Assembly (NCBI GenBank): GCA_049513815.1
Contig: JBEKVR010000003.1
Coordinates: 23,575-87,574, forward strand
From: Roseiarcus sp049513815
GTDB lineage: Bacteria; Pseudomonadota; Alphaproteobacteria; Rhizobiales; Beijerinckiaceae
Direction: 5' to 3'
DNA: 64,000 bases
The notes under the pieces were generated by a model. It was not told where the DNA came from, made no database searches, and worked only from the letters and a program-made list of their open reading frames with translations. The position numbers and the translations under genes were made by a program. Positions 17,556 through 25,103 of this stretch are shown here, piece by piece (positions within the stretch are counted from its first letter, which is position 1; every line of letters begins with the position of its first letter).

Positions 17556-17736
17556 GCGGCCGGCCTCGGCTTCGACCCCAAGCCCGCGCCCGCCGGCCGA
17601 TGGCGCCCCCGGGCTTCAACTCGGCGCCGCGTTCGCAGAAACCCCAAACATGGCCCTGGCGTCGGCGCTGGCCGACGCCTGCAAAATGCGGCTGGACGAA
17701 GAGTGGCGCAAAGCCAAGCTGGCCGCCTCGGATTGA
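17539..17736 (+). CDS. Small hypothetical protein after the virion-type genes
   Basis: A short frame overlapping the end of the 666-residue gene. Its second half (LQLGAAFAETPNMALASALA then DACKMRLDEEWRKAKLAASD) has host-like codon use and looks coding. The first 25 residues are Arg/Pro-rich, so the true start may be internal, for example ATG at 17650. No recognisable family. Confidence 0.35.
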   Translation: MRRRIRRPASASTPSPRPPADGAPGLQLGAAFAETPNMALASALADACKMRLDEEWRKAKLAASD

Positions 17737-18005
17737 GCCGGCGGCGCAGTGCAGGCGCGACCGCTGGCGGCCCTTCGCGCCTCCGGCCGCTACCACCGTG
17801 GCTCGGCGGCGCGATTGCGGCCCTTGGGCTTCCTGGCTCGGCGGCACGTCGAGTTGGCGCGATATCTCTTGCCCGCTTGGACTCAGCCGCCCCGTCGGAA
17901 CTTCGCCACAAGGCTTGCCATGTCGAACGGGGCTGCGGCTTCACCCGGCGCCTGCTTTGCCATCGCGCGCAGCCGCCGCTTCGCGGGATCAAAGAAGTGC
18001 GGCGG

Positions 18006-18371
18006 CTATCGGCAGGGCCATGCTTCTTGCAGGGCAATCATCGCCCCCGCCGCGCCCGGCTCTTGCCAAAGCTCCGGGTGTTTCTGCGCCCAATTCCTAA
18101 ATACTTGCGCCCGCGCGCCATAATTACCGCTACCGCAAGTGGCCAATTTGAGTAGGTTTTCTGTTCTCTCTCCATATTTAGATAACAATAGGCCGTTCAT
18201 CGCCATAATATCTCCAGCGCCGCCAACTTGGCCAAGACAATAATACCACATTGCAGACCCTTGTGGTGAATTGCACCTCTCGAGTAAATCTTGGATGCTG
18301 TCGCCTATGGCGGCCGTCGAGCAGCATGTTACCGCCAAAGTGGCGGCAAACCCAAAGGCAAATCTGTGCAT
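18006..18371 (-). CDS. Secreted Rap1a/Tai-like protein
   Basis: A 121-residue protein with a signal peptide (MHRFAFGFAATLAVTCCS) and the Rap1a/Tai pattern: a cysteine before a short loop (LLERCNS), YYCLGQVGG, a central LATCGSG, VFRNWAQKHPELW, and the C-terminal ALQEAWPC. Rap1a proteins are periplasmic immunity proteins against peptidoglycan amidase effectors of type VI secretion in Serratia; many homologues are orphans with no known role. No effector gene is adjacent. The start is set by GGGGAG upstream of the ATG at 18371. It lies in the island, so it may protect the host or block a competing phage. Confidence 0.55.
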   Translation of the reverse strand: MHRFAFGFAATLAVTCCSTAAIGDSIQDLLERCNSPQGSAMWYYCLGQVGGAGDIMAMNGLLLSKYGERTENLLKLATCGSGNYGARAQVFRNWAQKHPELWQEPGAAGAMIALQEAWPCR

Positions 18372-18459
18372 GTTCGCTCCCCCAGTGGAAGGGGCCATTT
18401 GTTTTGCGGCCGCGGCCCGGCGGCGCCTCGCCGCTTGGGCCGCGGCAAGACCCGTTCCA

Positions 18460-18771
18460 CTAATCGACCTTGCCGACAACCTTGTATTCGGCGAGCGCGA
18501 CCCGAATCGGCCCCATGTCGCCGTCGTTCGGGCTGATCCAATAGCCGCTATGGTGCAGCAGCGTCATAAATTCCGACCCGTCGCGCGGATCGTCGGAATT
18601 CAGGAAGGCAATGCGATAATACCCGCCTTCCTCGAGAGGCGCGCAGTCCGGCGCCGGCGAATCGATCGGTATCCCGCTGGCCTGTCCCCCCGACTGGCCA
18701 GCGAAGGCGCAACCATCGTCTGAAAATTGCTTTTCCAAGTTATTATCCCCCACGCCTGGGTAATCAGGCAA
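18460..18771 (-). CDS. Small hypothetical protein
   Basis: I do not recognise it. Up to 103 residues, acidic, with CAPLEEGGYYRIAFLNSDDP, FMTLLHHSGYWISPNDGDMG and IRVALAEYKVVGKVD, which reads like a small folded beta-rich protein. There is no signal peptide. The start is uncertain: TTG at 18771 is the farthest, while a TTG near 18738 has GGGGG at good spacing. It is upstream of the Rap1a-like gene on the same strand, with about 90 bases between. Confidence 0.45.
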   Translation of the reverse strand: MPDYPGVGDNNLEKQFSDDGCAFAGQSGGQASGIPIDSPAPDCAPLEEGGYYRIAFLNSDDPRDGSEFMTLLHHSGYWISPNDGDMGPIRVALAEYKVVGKVD

Positions 18772-19084
18772 AACAACTATGCGCTACAAATCTAGAAAAC
18801 GACACAATTATTATATCTAGTCGGTAATTTCGTTTAGTCAATTTGTAATTGGCGCATCTATAGTTTCTATTGTTTCGATTGTCCTTTGAAATACTTGACT
18901 CTTTTCCCGCCCATTTAAGGCGACAACGCAAGACACGGCGCGACTGGCCTTTGGAATGCGCTCGAGCATTTAGTCCGGCCGGCGCCTTTCCGCTCGGTCG
19001 GCCTTCCCGAATCGACGGGCGACCCCTTTGAGTCGGCTTGACCTATGGGCGCGCCGCGCGCAGCAATGGCCGGAGGATACGCGT
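18772..19084. other. AT-rich gap
   Basis: From about 18770 to 18915 the DNA is markedly AT-rich against its surroundings, as expected of a promoter region serving the genes on both sides, or of imported DNA. No gene, hairpin or repeat was found. Confidence 0.4.
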
Positions 19085-19315
19085 ATGTTGGCTTTGGTCC
19101 TGCGGTGCGTGGCAGTCGGCTTGGTCGGCGCGATGCTGTACGGCGCGATCGTAGCGCCCTGGGGCATTGCCGCTCGCGATATCGCCCGGCGGCAGGAAAT
19201 GGCCCTCTATTCCGCGAAGATGAAGGCCGAGAGCATGGCGCAGCCGAAGCCCCCGGTCGCGCGAACAATCATCCTCGGCGAACCTGGCAAGCCGCAGCGC
19301 ATCGCGCCCCCATAG
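19085..19315 (+). CDS. Small single-pass membrane protein
   Basis: A 76-residue protein with one N-terminal membrane helix (LALVLRCVAVGLVGAMLYGA, residues 2-21), then a basic helical region (ARDIARRQEMALYSAKMKAE) and a Pro-rich tail. The start ATG at 19085 follows GGAGG at 19070. Size and topology recall small phage accessory or spanin-type proteins, but there is no specific motif. Function unknown. Confidence 0.5.
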   Translation: MLALVLRCVAVGLVGAMLYGAIVAPWGIAARDIARRQEMALYSAKMKAESMAQPKPPVARTIILGEPGKPQRIAPP

Positions 19316-19542
19316 CCCGCGCGCCTCCGGGGCGTAGCCGCTCTGAGGCAGCCTTCTTGCCCGGCGGGCGATCGGATCGGAATGGTTGTCGACGCGGCGA
19401 CGTGCGAAATCTTCGCCTCAATTGTTGCGCGCATATCTTTCCGGCGCTTCGCCGTGGCGCGTGCGCGGCGAACACTGCGCGAGGCGAACTGCCAATTTCG
19501 CCGAAGAGCCGTTAAAAACTATCGCTCCCGCAATCCCGGCGC

Positions 19543-20025
19543 TTAAACCAAGTCATCCGGCTGAAGGTCGGGGTCTGCGCGGCGGCGCTCCGCGGAGGCT
19601 CGAGCGGCGCGGTGCTCTCTCTTCTCCGCCAGGTAAGCCGCGCGGAGGATGCATCGTCGTTCGTCCGTCGCGCGCGTTGAATCCAACTCCGCCTTTCTAT
19701 TTCGCGCCGTCGCGGGCCTCTCCTTTTGTTTTCGCGCGGGCGCGAGCGTCCCGTTCAATTCCGCGCTCACACGCGCGCCGGGTCGGCGGTGCGCAGGGCA
19801 CCGCCTATTGACGGAAAACTTGCGGTGCGAGTTTGCGACCCGGCTCACTTCGAACGGCGCGCCGCATGTCGCGCACTCGCTAACCCAAACATCAATCTCG
19901 ACGGGGCGCCCGTCGGCGCAATCGTGCGGGCGGCGCCCAACGTGCCGGTAGTGCTGCCCATCGTAGTCGTAGCTCCGGCTCGACCCTTGGGGGCCTCCGC
20001 TCTTTTCAAAAACACGTCTAGGCAT
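19543..20025 (-). CDS. Hypothetical protein with a zinc-ribbon-like cysteine motif
   Basis: A 160-residue basic protein. The middle has SECATCGAPFEVSR and, about 20 residues on, RRCPAHRRPG: a C-x2-C and a C-x2-H that could bind zinc. The C-terminal third is a charged helix (AAYLAEKREHRAARASAERR). Proteins like this in phages are often small DNA- or RNA-binding factors. Its start region lies in one of three repeated translation-start cassettes (20021-20054). It overlaps the upstream 76-residue frame by 8 bases. Confidence 0.5.
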   Translation of the reverse strand: MPRRVFEKSGGPQGSSRSYDYDGQHYRHVGRRPHDCADGRPVEIDVWVSECATCGAPFEVSRVANSHRKFSVNRRCPAHRRPGARVSAELNGTLAPARKQKERPATARNRKAELDSTRATDERRCILRAAYLAEKREHRAARASAERRRADPDLQPDDLV

Positions 20026-20248
20026 CGTTCGACCCCTTCAAGAAATCCGTTTCCGACGGGGGCGGGGAGCTATGCCGAGGATTATCGGCGCGAGCGTTCC
20101 GCCCAAGAGGCCATAGCCTCACAGGGTCGCCCCCGGCGCGCGGAAATGAGGCGGCGCGGGCGAGTTCACGGGCCATGCCGCCCAAGAGGAAAACCCGTGA
20201 CGTGATCTCGGCGCGCAGCGCGCGGGGCGACTTCTTGGCTCGGCGCAT
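20018..20248 (-). CDS. Small hypothetical basic protein
   Basis: A 76-residue frame, MRRAKKSPRALRAEITSRVF then LLGGMARELARAASF, ending just inside the next gene (8-base overlap). It starts in a repeated cassette with GAAAGG before the ATG. The N-terminal 35 residues look like a real helical protein; the C-terminal part is low-complexity. Moderate doubt that it is expressed. Confidence 0.35.
   Translation of the reverse strand: MRRAKKSPRALRAEITSRVFLLGGMARELARAASFPRAGGDPVRLWPLGRNARADNPRHSSPPPSETDFLKGSNDA
20021..20054 (-). repeat. Translation-start cassette, copy A
   Basis: Minus-strand GGAAACGGATTTCTTGAAGG followed by the start ATG of the zinc-ribbon gene. It resembles copies at 20244-20276 and 20312-20344. 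Confidence 0.5.
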
Positions 20249-20276
20249 TGATCGGACCTTTCGGGCGTCTGTTTCC
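20244..20276 (-). repeat. Translation-start cassette, copy B
   Basis: Minus-strand GGAAACAGACGCCCGAAAGG, then the ATG of the 76-residue frame. It agrees with copy C at 27 of 33 positions; all six differences are transitions. Confidence 0.6.
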
Positions 20277-20311
20277 GGCGGGGCCGGCTATCGAGGTCAA
20301 CTTTTCGGCGG

Positions 20312-20344
20312 CGCGTCGATCGGGCCTTTCAGACATCTGTTTCC
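20312..20344 (-). repeat. Translation-start cassette, copy C (start codon lost)
   Basis: Minus-strand GGAAACAGATGTCTGAAAGG; where copies A and B have ATG this one has GACG. No frame of note follows, so it looks like a dead copy. Confidence 0.6.
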
Positions 20345-20383
20345 GAGGGGGCTTTCCTTTTTCTCAGAATCCAAGAGCGGGTC

Positions 20384-20736
20384 TGACGGGAACGGCCCCT
20401 TAAGAGAGGGGCCTTTTCCCGTCACTAAGACCAAACCCCCTTCGCAGAATTCCGTCAGTTTCCGTCAGTCACGTTCGCCACCCTGAATCGTCTAGAATCC
20501 GGGGCTTTCCATGCGCGGGCCTCTTTTCCGTCATTTCCCGGCGGTCCCGTCACAAGGGGCTAAAGTCGACCTTGCGAATACTCACTGACGGAATCTGTAA
20601 TCAGGTCAGCGCGCCTGTAAACGATAGGAGCCTTTGCGACCCGCCTTTTAGAAACCGTCATTTTCCGTCACGCCCGTCAATCGCCGGTAACTATCGGGCC
20701 TTACGTCGCTTTTCTCGATCCAGGCTTTTTCCGTCA
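20384..20736. repeat. Iteron-like array with long hairpin; candidate replication origin
   Basis: Eleven copies of CCGTCA or its complement lie in 353 bases, at 20384 (reverse), 20419, 20452, 20462, 20528, 20547, 20586 (reverse), 20655, 20665, 20674 and 20731. Most are preceded by TTT, TTTT or ATT. The array overlaps the 3' end of the primase-polymerase gene, and its left end is a long inverted repeat (20385-20423). Such clusters next to a replication gene are typical of origins recognised by a phage or plasmid initiator. Confidence 0.55.
20385..20423. other. Long two-part inverted repeat in the origin candidate
   Basis: Outer arms GACGGGAA and TTCCCGTC enclose inner arms GGCCCCT and AGGGGCC around a 6-base loop. 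With the TTTT after the inner stem it could also end rightward transcription, but the outer pairing and the CCGTCA copies at both feet favour a role in replication. Confidence 0.5.
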
Positions 20737-22621
20737 AACTCCGTCGCATGGCGTTTCGCGTATTCCTATGCCGCCCACGCTTTCCGCCGACGGGAATTCG
20801 CGCATCCGCTTCAGCGTTCCATTGTGCGCCGGTGACGAGCGGGTTCTGGTCGGCATCGTCCCCTGCAATGAGCTTTTCCTGCGCGCCCTCGAAAGCCTCG
20901 AAATATTCGACCTCGGCCTTTGTCAGGCGCGCGTGGGAGGCGTTTGCGGCGCCGACAAGCGCGATTGCAGACGTGACCGGCAAACCTTTGGCGCTGTTGC
21001 CGAGGAACACGGTTTCGATCGTGAAGTGCAGCACTTTCGACGTTTCCATGTCCCGTTGCTTCGTCGCGTTTATCTTGCCCCCCTCGATTTCAATTTCAGT
21101 ATCGACGGCCGCGCGAAGAGACGAATGCCCGCGGGCGCCGCGGGACGCGTCTTTGCCCGCGTGGTGCACAAGCGCAACCGCAGCGCCGGTCGCGCTCCGT
21201 ATTTGATCGCAACGCTTGACGAACGCCGTCATGTCCGCGGCGTCGTTTTCGTTTGCGCCGGCCATGGCGCGCGAAAGTGTGTCGATCACGACAAAGGCGC
21301 AGCGTGCGCCTGTTTCCTGCTCTAGTTGCTTCGCGGCCTTAACGATTCTCTGAACGCCCGCGCTCGCTGTGAGATCGATATCCGCGGCCATAATCGCCAG
21401 TGGGGCGCCGTCCGGCAGGGCGAGCTTGCGGCGCAGCGCGGCGACGCGCCGCCTGATGCCCTTGCCGCCTTCAAGGGCGATGTAGAGCACAGGCCCTCGC
21501 GCCGTCGCGCATCCCGCCCATTCCGAGCCCGCGACGATGGCGGCGCAGGCAGAGAGGATCACAAGAGTCTTCCCCGCACCCGACGGGCCGTACCAAACAG
21601 ACAGCCCTCCGGCGTCAAGCCAGCCCTCAATCAAAGCTTCGCCCGCGTCTTCCATCGCGAGTGCGTCGGCTTCATCCGCCAGGAAATACGGCCTGGCGCG
21701 CGCCGGCTCTTCGCTCGCAGTTGCTTGGGCTTCCCCGCCCTCGACAGCCTCAAACGCATTCCCGACCGCAGCGCAGCCGATCGGGTTTTGGCGCGAGTGG
21801 ACAAGCGACAGGACCTCCGGGAGCAGGTCTTCGTCCCACGGGGGCGAGTTCCGAGAATCCCAGTGCTCGCTCATAAGCGCTGCGGCGGTCGCCGGCAGGC
21901 AGCCGATATCCATGAGTCTATGCGCCAAGGGGTGCGTGACCTTGCGCCCCCCCGCCCCGTCGACCGCTTCGGGCGCGCTGCGCAGGATATCGATCGCCTG
22001 TGCGATGGCGGCCGGGGTGTCGGCCTCGCCGATCACGCGGAGCTCGCCCTTTTCGTTCTCGGCGCTGCGCGGGCGCTTGCTGCGGACCGCCTCGAGCAAT
22101 TTCGCGGGGCAGTCCGCGATCTCAACGTCGGCGGGCGACAAGCCTTTCAGCCAGGCCCATGACCCGCCATCTTTCAAAGAGCCCGGCGCCACGACGTAGC
22201 CGCGCTCGCCTCTCACGTCGACACAAGGCGCCAGCGTGCTTTGACTGCTCGCGACATGAACGCCGGCCGGCACGCGAAGGTAAAGGTGAATGCCGCCGTT
22301 GGCCGTGGTGGCCGCAACGGTGTGCGGGAGCTTGCCGTAGCTGGCCTCGAGCCCTCGCCAGCGCTGCTTAACGTCGCCTTCCTTCTTGTCGATATCCACC
22401 ACGATCAGCCCTTCGCCGGTCATGATCGCAATATTCGCGTCGGAGGGGCCCCCGAGCGCATCGGAAAAGAGCTTCCCGACAATCACGGGATCGCTGCTTG
22501 CGCGGTCGAAGGGCAGTTTCGGGCGCTTGGAATTCGTGACAAGAGGGAGGACGCGAAGGCTTTGATTTGCGAGCGCGATCGCCATCGCGCGACGGTCTGA
22601 ATTTTGGGGGCGATCAAGCAT
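20648..22621 (-). CDS. Primase-polymerase / RecA-fold ATPase fusion (satellite replication protein)
   Basis: A 657-residue replication protein. Residues 10-190 are a PrimPol (bifunctional primase-polymerase) domain: LPLVTNSKRPKLP, VVDIDKKEG (metal-binding acidic motif), GGIHLYLRV (His motif), DVRGERGYVVAPGS. A helical linker follows. The ATPase domain (about 335-560) has Walker A YGPSGAGKT, Walker B FVVIDTLSRA and LVHHAGKD, as in RepA/DnaB-like helicases. The C-terminus ends in TGVTENDGF, where the gene runs into the iteron-like array. Start ATG at 22621 behind AGGGGG. It probably starts replication at the adjacent repeats. Confidence 0.82.
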   Translation of the reverse strand: MLDRPQNSDRRAMAIALANQSLRVLPLVTNSKRPKLPFDRASSDPVIVGKLFSDALGGPSDANIAIMTGEGLIVVDIDKKEGDVKQRWRGLEASYGKLPHTVAATTANGGIHLYLRVPAGVHVASSQSTLAPCVDVRGERGYVVAPGSLKDGGSWAWLKGLSPADVEIADCPAKLLEAVRSKRPRSAENEKGELRVIGEADTPAAIAQAIDILRSAPEAVDGAGGRKVTHPLAHRLMDIGCLPATAAALMSEHWDSRNSPPWDEDLLPEVLSLVHSRQNPIGCAAVGNAFEAVEGGEAQATASEEPARARPYFLADEADALAMEDAGEALIEGWLDAGGLSVWYGPSGAGKTLVILSACAAIVAGSEWAGCATARGPVLYIALEGGKGIRRRVAALRRKLALPDGAPLAIMAADIDLTASAGVQRIVKAAKQLEQETGARCAFVVIDTLSRAMAGANENDAADMTAFVKRCDQIRSATGAAVALVHHAGKDASRGARGHSSLRAAVDTEIEIEGGKINATKQRDMETSKVLHFTIETVFLGNSAKGLPVTSAIALVGAANASHARLTKAEVEYFEAFEGAQEKLIAGDDADQNPLVTGAQWNAEADARIPVGGKRGRHRNTRNAMRRSLTEKAWIEKSDVRPDSYRRLTGVTENDGF

Positions 22622-22835
22622 GGTCGCCCCCTTTCTCGTCCGACATGACGCTTTCGGTAGGCCTCATAAACCGTGCGCGGCTGGGCGAGCAGTCGTTGCG
22701 CCCTCGGCAACTCCGCCGATCGCTTTCGACCGCGCGTCTCCGATCGCCGAAGCGGCGCCGGTCGCGCGGATCATCTTGATATTTGGAGGGCGGCTCCGGC
22801 GAGGCGTAGCCGCGAGGGCAGGGCTCCCGCGGCAT
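22614..22835 (-). CDS. Small hypothetical protein between the HTH and primase genes
   Basis: A 73-residue Arg-rich hydrophilic protein with no known motif. It starts 2 bases after the HTH gene stop, behind GAGGGGG, and overlaps the primase start by 8 bases. The tight packing and ribosome-binding site argue for a real gene; the composition leaves doubt. Confidence 0.45.
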   Translation of the reverse strand: MPREPCPRGYASPEPPSKYQDDPRDRRRFGDRRRAVESDRRSCRGRNDCSPSRARFMRPTESVMSDEKGGDHA

Positions 22836-22837
22836 GA

Positions 22838-23062
22838 TCAGGCCCCCTCGCCGGAATGGACGGCACCGGGATCAGAGGTAGACTTGCGCCGATCGCGCAG
22901 CGCAAAAGCGAGCAAATCGCCACGCGAGTAGGCGACGCGCCGGCCGATCTTCAGGAAAGGCGGCCCTTCACCGCGCACACGCATCCCTTCAAGGGTCGAT
23001 ATTGCAAGCGTGGTGATCTTCGCCGCATCGGCGGTTGTTACGAGTTCGTCGTCGCGATTCAT
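22838..23062 (-). CDS. AlpA/excisionase-type helix-turn-helix protein
   Basis: A 74-residue DNA-binding protein of the HTH_17 type: LVTTADAAKITTLAISTLEG, MRVRGEGPPFLKIGRRVAYS, RGDLLAFALRDRR. In phages and satellites such proteins act as excisionase or as activator of integrase and replication genes. It is the first gene of the leftward replication operon. Upstream lies a perfect palindrome (CAACGG-GT-CCGTTG) that may be its operator. Confidence 0.75.
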   Translation of the reverse strand: MNRDDELVTTADAAKITTLAISTLEGMRVRGEGPPFLKIGRRVAYSRGDLLAFALRDRRKSTSDPGAVHSGEGA

Positions 23063-23214
23063 AGGATGACTCCCGAGAGCCCGGGGAGGCTCAGCGGCCG
23101 TGTCATCCCACGGGTTAGGTAAAGGCGAAGTCGTGCATCCCGGCGAGCCGAGAAAGTTGCGGCATTAGGTAGCAAGCTCACCTGAGCGACTTTCTAGACA
23201 TTGTTGCCGTCACT

Positions 23215-23228
23215 CAACGGGTCCGTTG
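23215..23228. promoter_or_regulatory. Palindrome in the divergent HTH/GrlR-like promoter region
   Basis: CAACGG-GT-CCGTTG, a perfect 6-bp inverted repeat with 2-base spacer, between the HTH gene (start 23062) and the GrlR-like gene (start 23310). A CCGTCA copy of the iteron type sits just before it. Candidate operator for the island's own regulator. Confidence 0.4.
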
Positions 23229-23309
23229 GGCAATTTGTGACGCTGCTTAAAAATTGATGTGAAACCGCCCAGTGCTAACATCACGCCGCGTAACTTGCGG
23301 GAGGGCGAC

Positions 23310-23636
23310 ATGAGAAACGGCCTCTACAAAGTGACGTTTCAGACCCCGCTTGGGTCCGGTGCTGGCGTCGTTGTCCTGAATGACGGACGGTTGCTCGGCG
23401 GGGACTCTTCCATCAGCTACGTCGGGAGTTATCGGCAAGATGGACACACATTCTCCGCCTTGGTCGATACGACGATGCACACAAGTGTCCCCGGCATGTT
23501 CAATGTCTTAGGAACGCCGAACGCCAAAGTTTCGCTGTCGGGGACTGTCTCTAACGATCATGCGGAGATGACGGGAAACACGCTAAATGCGCCCAGCGCC
23601 GTGCTTCAGGCGACACTAGAGTTTCTGACCGCTTGA
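23310..23636 (+). CDS. GrlR-family small regulatory protein
   Basis: A 108-residue beta-rich protein: MRNGLYKVTFQTPLGSGAGV, VVLNDGRLLGGDSSISYVGS, then HAEMTGNTLN. This is the GrlR pattern, named after the repressor of the type III secretion activator GrlA in enteropathogenic E. coli. Most homologues, including those on phages, are uncharacterised and may bind lipid or a partner protein. The start is set by GGGAGG before the ATG at 23310. No type III secretion gene is in the window. Confidence 0.65.
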   Translation: MRNGLYKVTFQTPLGSGAGVVVLNDGRLLGGDSSISYVGSYRQDGHTFSALVDTTMHTSVPGMFNVLGTPNAKVSLSGTVSNDHAEMTGNTLNAPSAVLQATLEFLTA

Positions 23637-23665
23637 CGCCGTGTTTTGCTCGGCGCTCGCCTTGT

Positions 23666-24961
23666 TCACGCGCGCCGCTCGCCGATCGGGAACACGTTTG
23701 AAGCCTTCTCGCCTTGCGGCGCGCGGTCCATGGCGGCCGATATCGTCGCGCCGATCGTGTCGACCGCGCGCCGCATGGGGTCGGCGTCCAGGTGAGCATA
23801 GCGGGCCGTTGTCGAGCTCTGCGCATGGCCGAGAAGCTTGCCGATGATCGGCAGGCCAAGGGACGCGCCGGCGCCGAAGCTCGCAAAGGTGTGGCGAAGA
23901 TCATGAATTCGTAAGCCGTCAAGACCGGCGGCCTTGGTTACGGCCGCCCACGGCTTCTTCAGGTCCCTGCGGGGCGCGCCGTCGTTCGCGCCAGCGATTA
24001 TGAAGGGATTGCTTTTGACGCGCGATAGGCTCGCCAAGATCGCGAGCGCAGCGGCCGACAGATAGACAGGCTTCTTCCCGGTCTTGCTGTCGGGCAGAAA
24101 GATCACGCCGCGCTCAAAATCGACGTATTCCCACTTCGCATTCAAGATTTCGCGGAGACGCGCGCCGGTCAGCATAAGGAGACGAATTGCAGCGACCGCG
24201 AAGGGGTCCATCTTTGTCCGCCGGGCTTCGGGTTTGGCGGCATGATTCGCCTTTGGTTTTGCTTCGTCGACAGCGTACTCGAGGCCGACAGTCTCGCCGG
24301 TGCGGAGCGCCTCGCCAAGCCGCGTCAACTCGTCAGTCGTCAGAAACCGCTCGCGCGCCTTCTCGGGAAATCTCTCGACGCCGCGCACGGGATTGTGCCC
24401 TTTGGTGCAATACCCGGACTTGCCGGCCCACGAATAGAGCGCGCTCAGGATCGCGAGCGTCCTGTTTGCCTGCACAGGCCGATCATTCATCGACGAATGC
24501 AGGCGCGCGACCTCGTGCTCTGTCACTTGGTCAAGCTTCATCGTCCCGAATTTCGGCTTTACGATGCGCTCGAGCGCGTCGCGAACCCATGCGGCCGTGG
24601 ACGCTTTGCGCTTGGCTTCGACGTGTTCAGTCAGGAAGGCTTCAATCGCGACGGACATCGAAGCCGCGCGGCGCTTGCGAGCCTTTTCGGCGGCCGGGTC
24701 GTTTCCATGAGCGACTAAGCCAAGCGTTTTCTTGGCTTCCTTGCGCGCGTCGTCGGGCGTCATTTCGCCCACGCGGCCAATTGTCACGCGCTTCGTGGGC
24801 GCCCCGCGCCCGTGGCCGGCCTTGTATTCGACCACGTAGGATTTCCCGCCGGTTTTGCGAACGCGCACGGCGAAGCCGAGGTCATCCTTATCGAAGATAG
24901 TGCGGTCGGTTGCCTCAGGCTTTAGCGAGTCGACCAAGCGCTTGGTGATTTTGGCTTTCAT
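23666..24961 (-). CDS. Tyrosine integrase, P4-like (DUF4102 N-terminus)
   Basis: A 431-residue site-specific recombinase. An N-terminal DUF4102 domain (KITKRLVDSLKPEATDRTIF, DDLGFAVRVRKTGGKSYVVE) is followed by a SAM-like core-binding domain and the catalytic domain: Arg in TGARLREILN, Lys in DSKTGKKPVYL, HDLRHTFAS, LGHAQSSTTARYAHLD with the nucleophilic Tyr. P4-type integrases usually target tRNA 3' ends, in line with the tRNA-His att site 140 bases away. The start at 24961 has GGGAG upstream, inside the 18-base island-end repeat. Confidence 0.92.
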   Translation of the reverse strand: MKAKITKRLVDSLKPEATDRTIFDKDDLGFAVRVRKTGGKSYVVEYKAGHGRGAPTKRVTIGRVGEMTPDDARKEAKKTLGLVAHGNDPAAEKARKRRAASMSVAIEAFLTEHVEAKRKASTAAWVRDALERIVKPKFGTMKLDQVTEHEVARLHSSMNDRPVQANRTLAILSALYSWAGKSGYCTKGHNPVRGVERFPEKARERFLTTDELTRLGEALRTGETVGLEYAVDEAKPKANHAAKPEARRTKMDPFAVAAIRLLMLTGARLREILNAKWEYVDFERGVIFLPDSKTGKKPVYLSAAALAILASLSRVKSNPFIIAGANDGAPRRDLKKPWAAVTKAAGLDGLRIHDLRHTFASFGAGASLGLPIIGKLLGHAQSSTTARYAHLDADPMRRAVDTIGATISAAMDRAPQGEKASNVFPIGERRA

Positions 24962-24965
24962 GGCT

Positions 24966-24983
24966 TGGGGCGCTCCCGGGGCG
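24966..24983. repeat. Island-end 18-base repeat, right copy
   Basis: Identical to 13003-13020. It overlaps the integrase ribosome-binding site, so integrase binding here could also limit its own synthesis. Confidence 0.55.
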
Positions 24984-25103
24984 TAACCGAAAAGCAAACC
25001 GCTAGCGGCTCGCGCGCACACTATGGCGCTCAGACCCCAGGAAAAGCAAGGGAAAGAATAGGACCAGCGTACACGGGAGTACTGGCGAAAGCTGCGGCCA
25101 CAT

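Noticed and set aside
20385..20423. Simple rightward terminator
   Set aside because: The inner stem with TTTT could terminate, but there is no rightward gene ending there, and the outer arms extend through the T-run and contain the iteron word.
23310..23636. Evidence for a type III secretion system
   Set aside because: A GrlR-like gene alone does not imply one; no apparatus gene is in the window.
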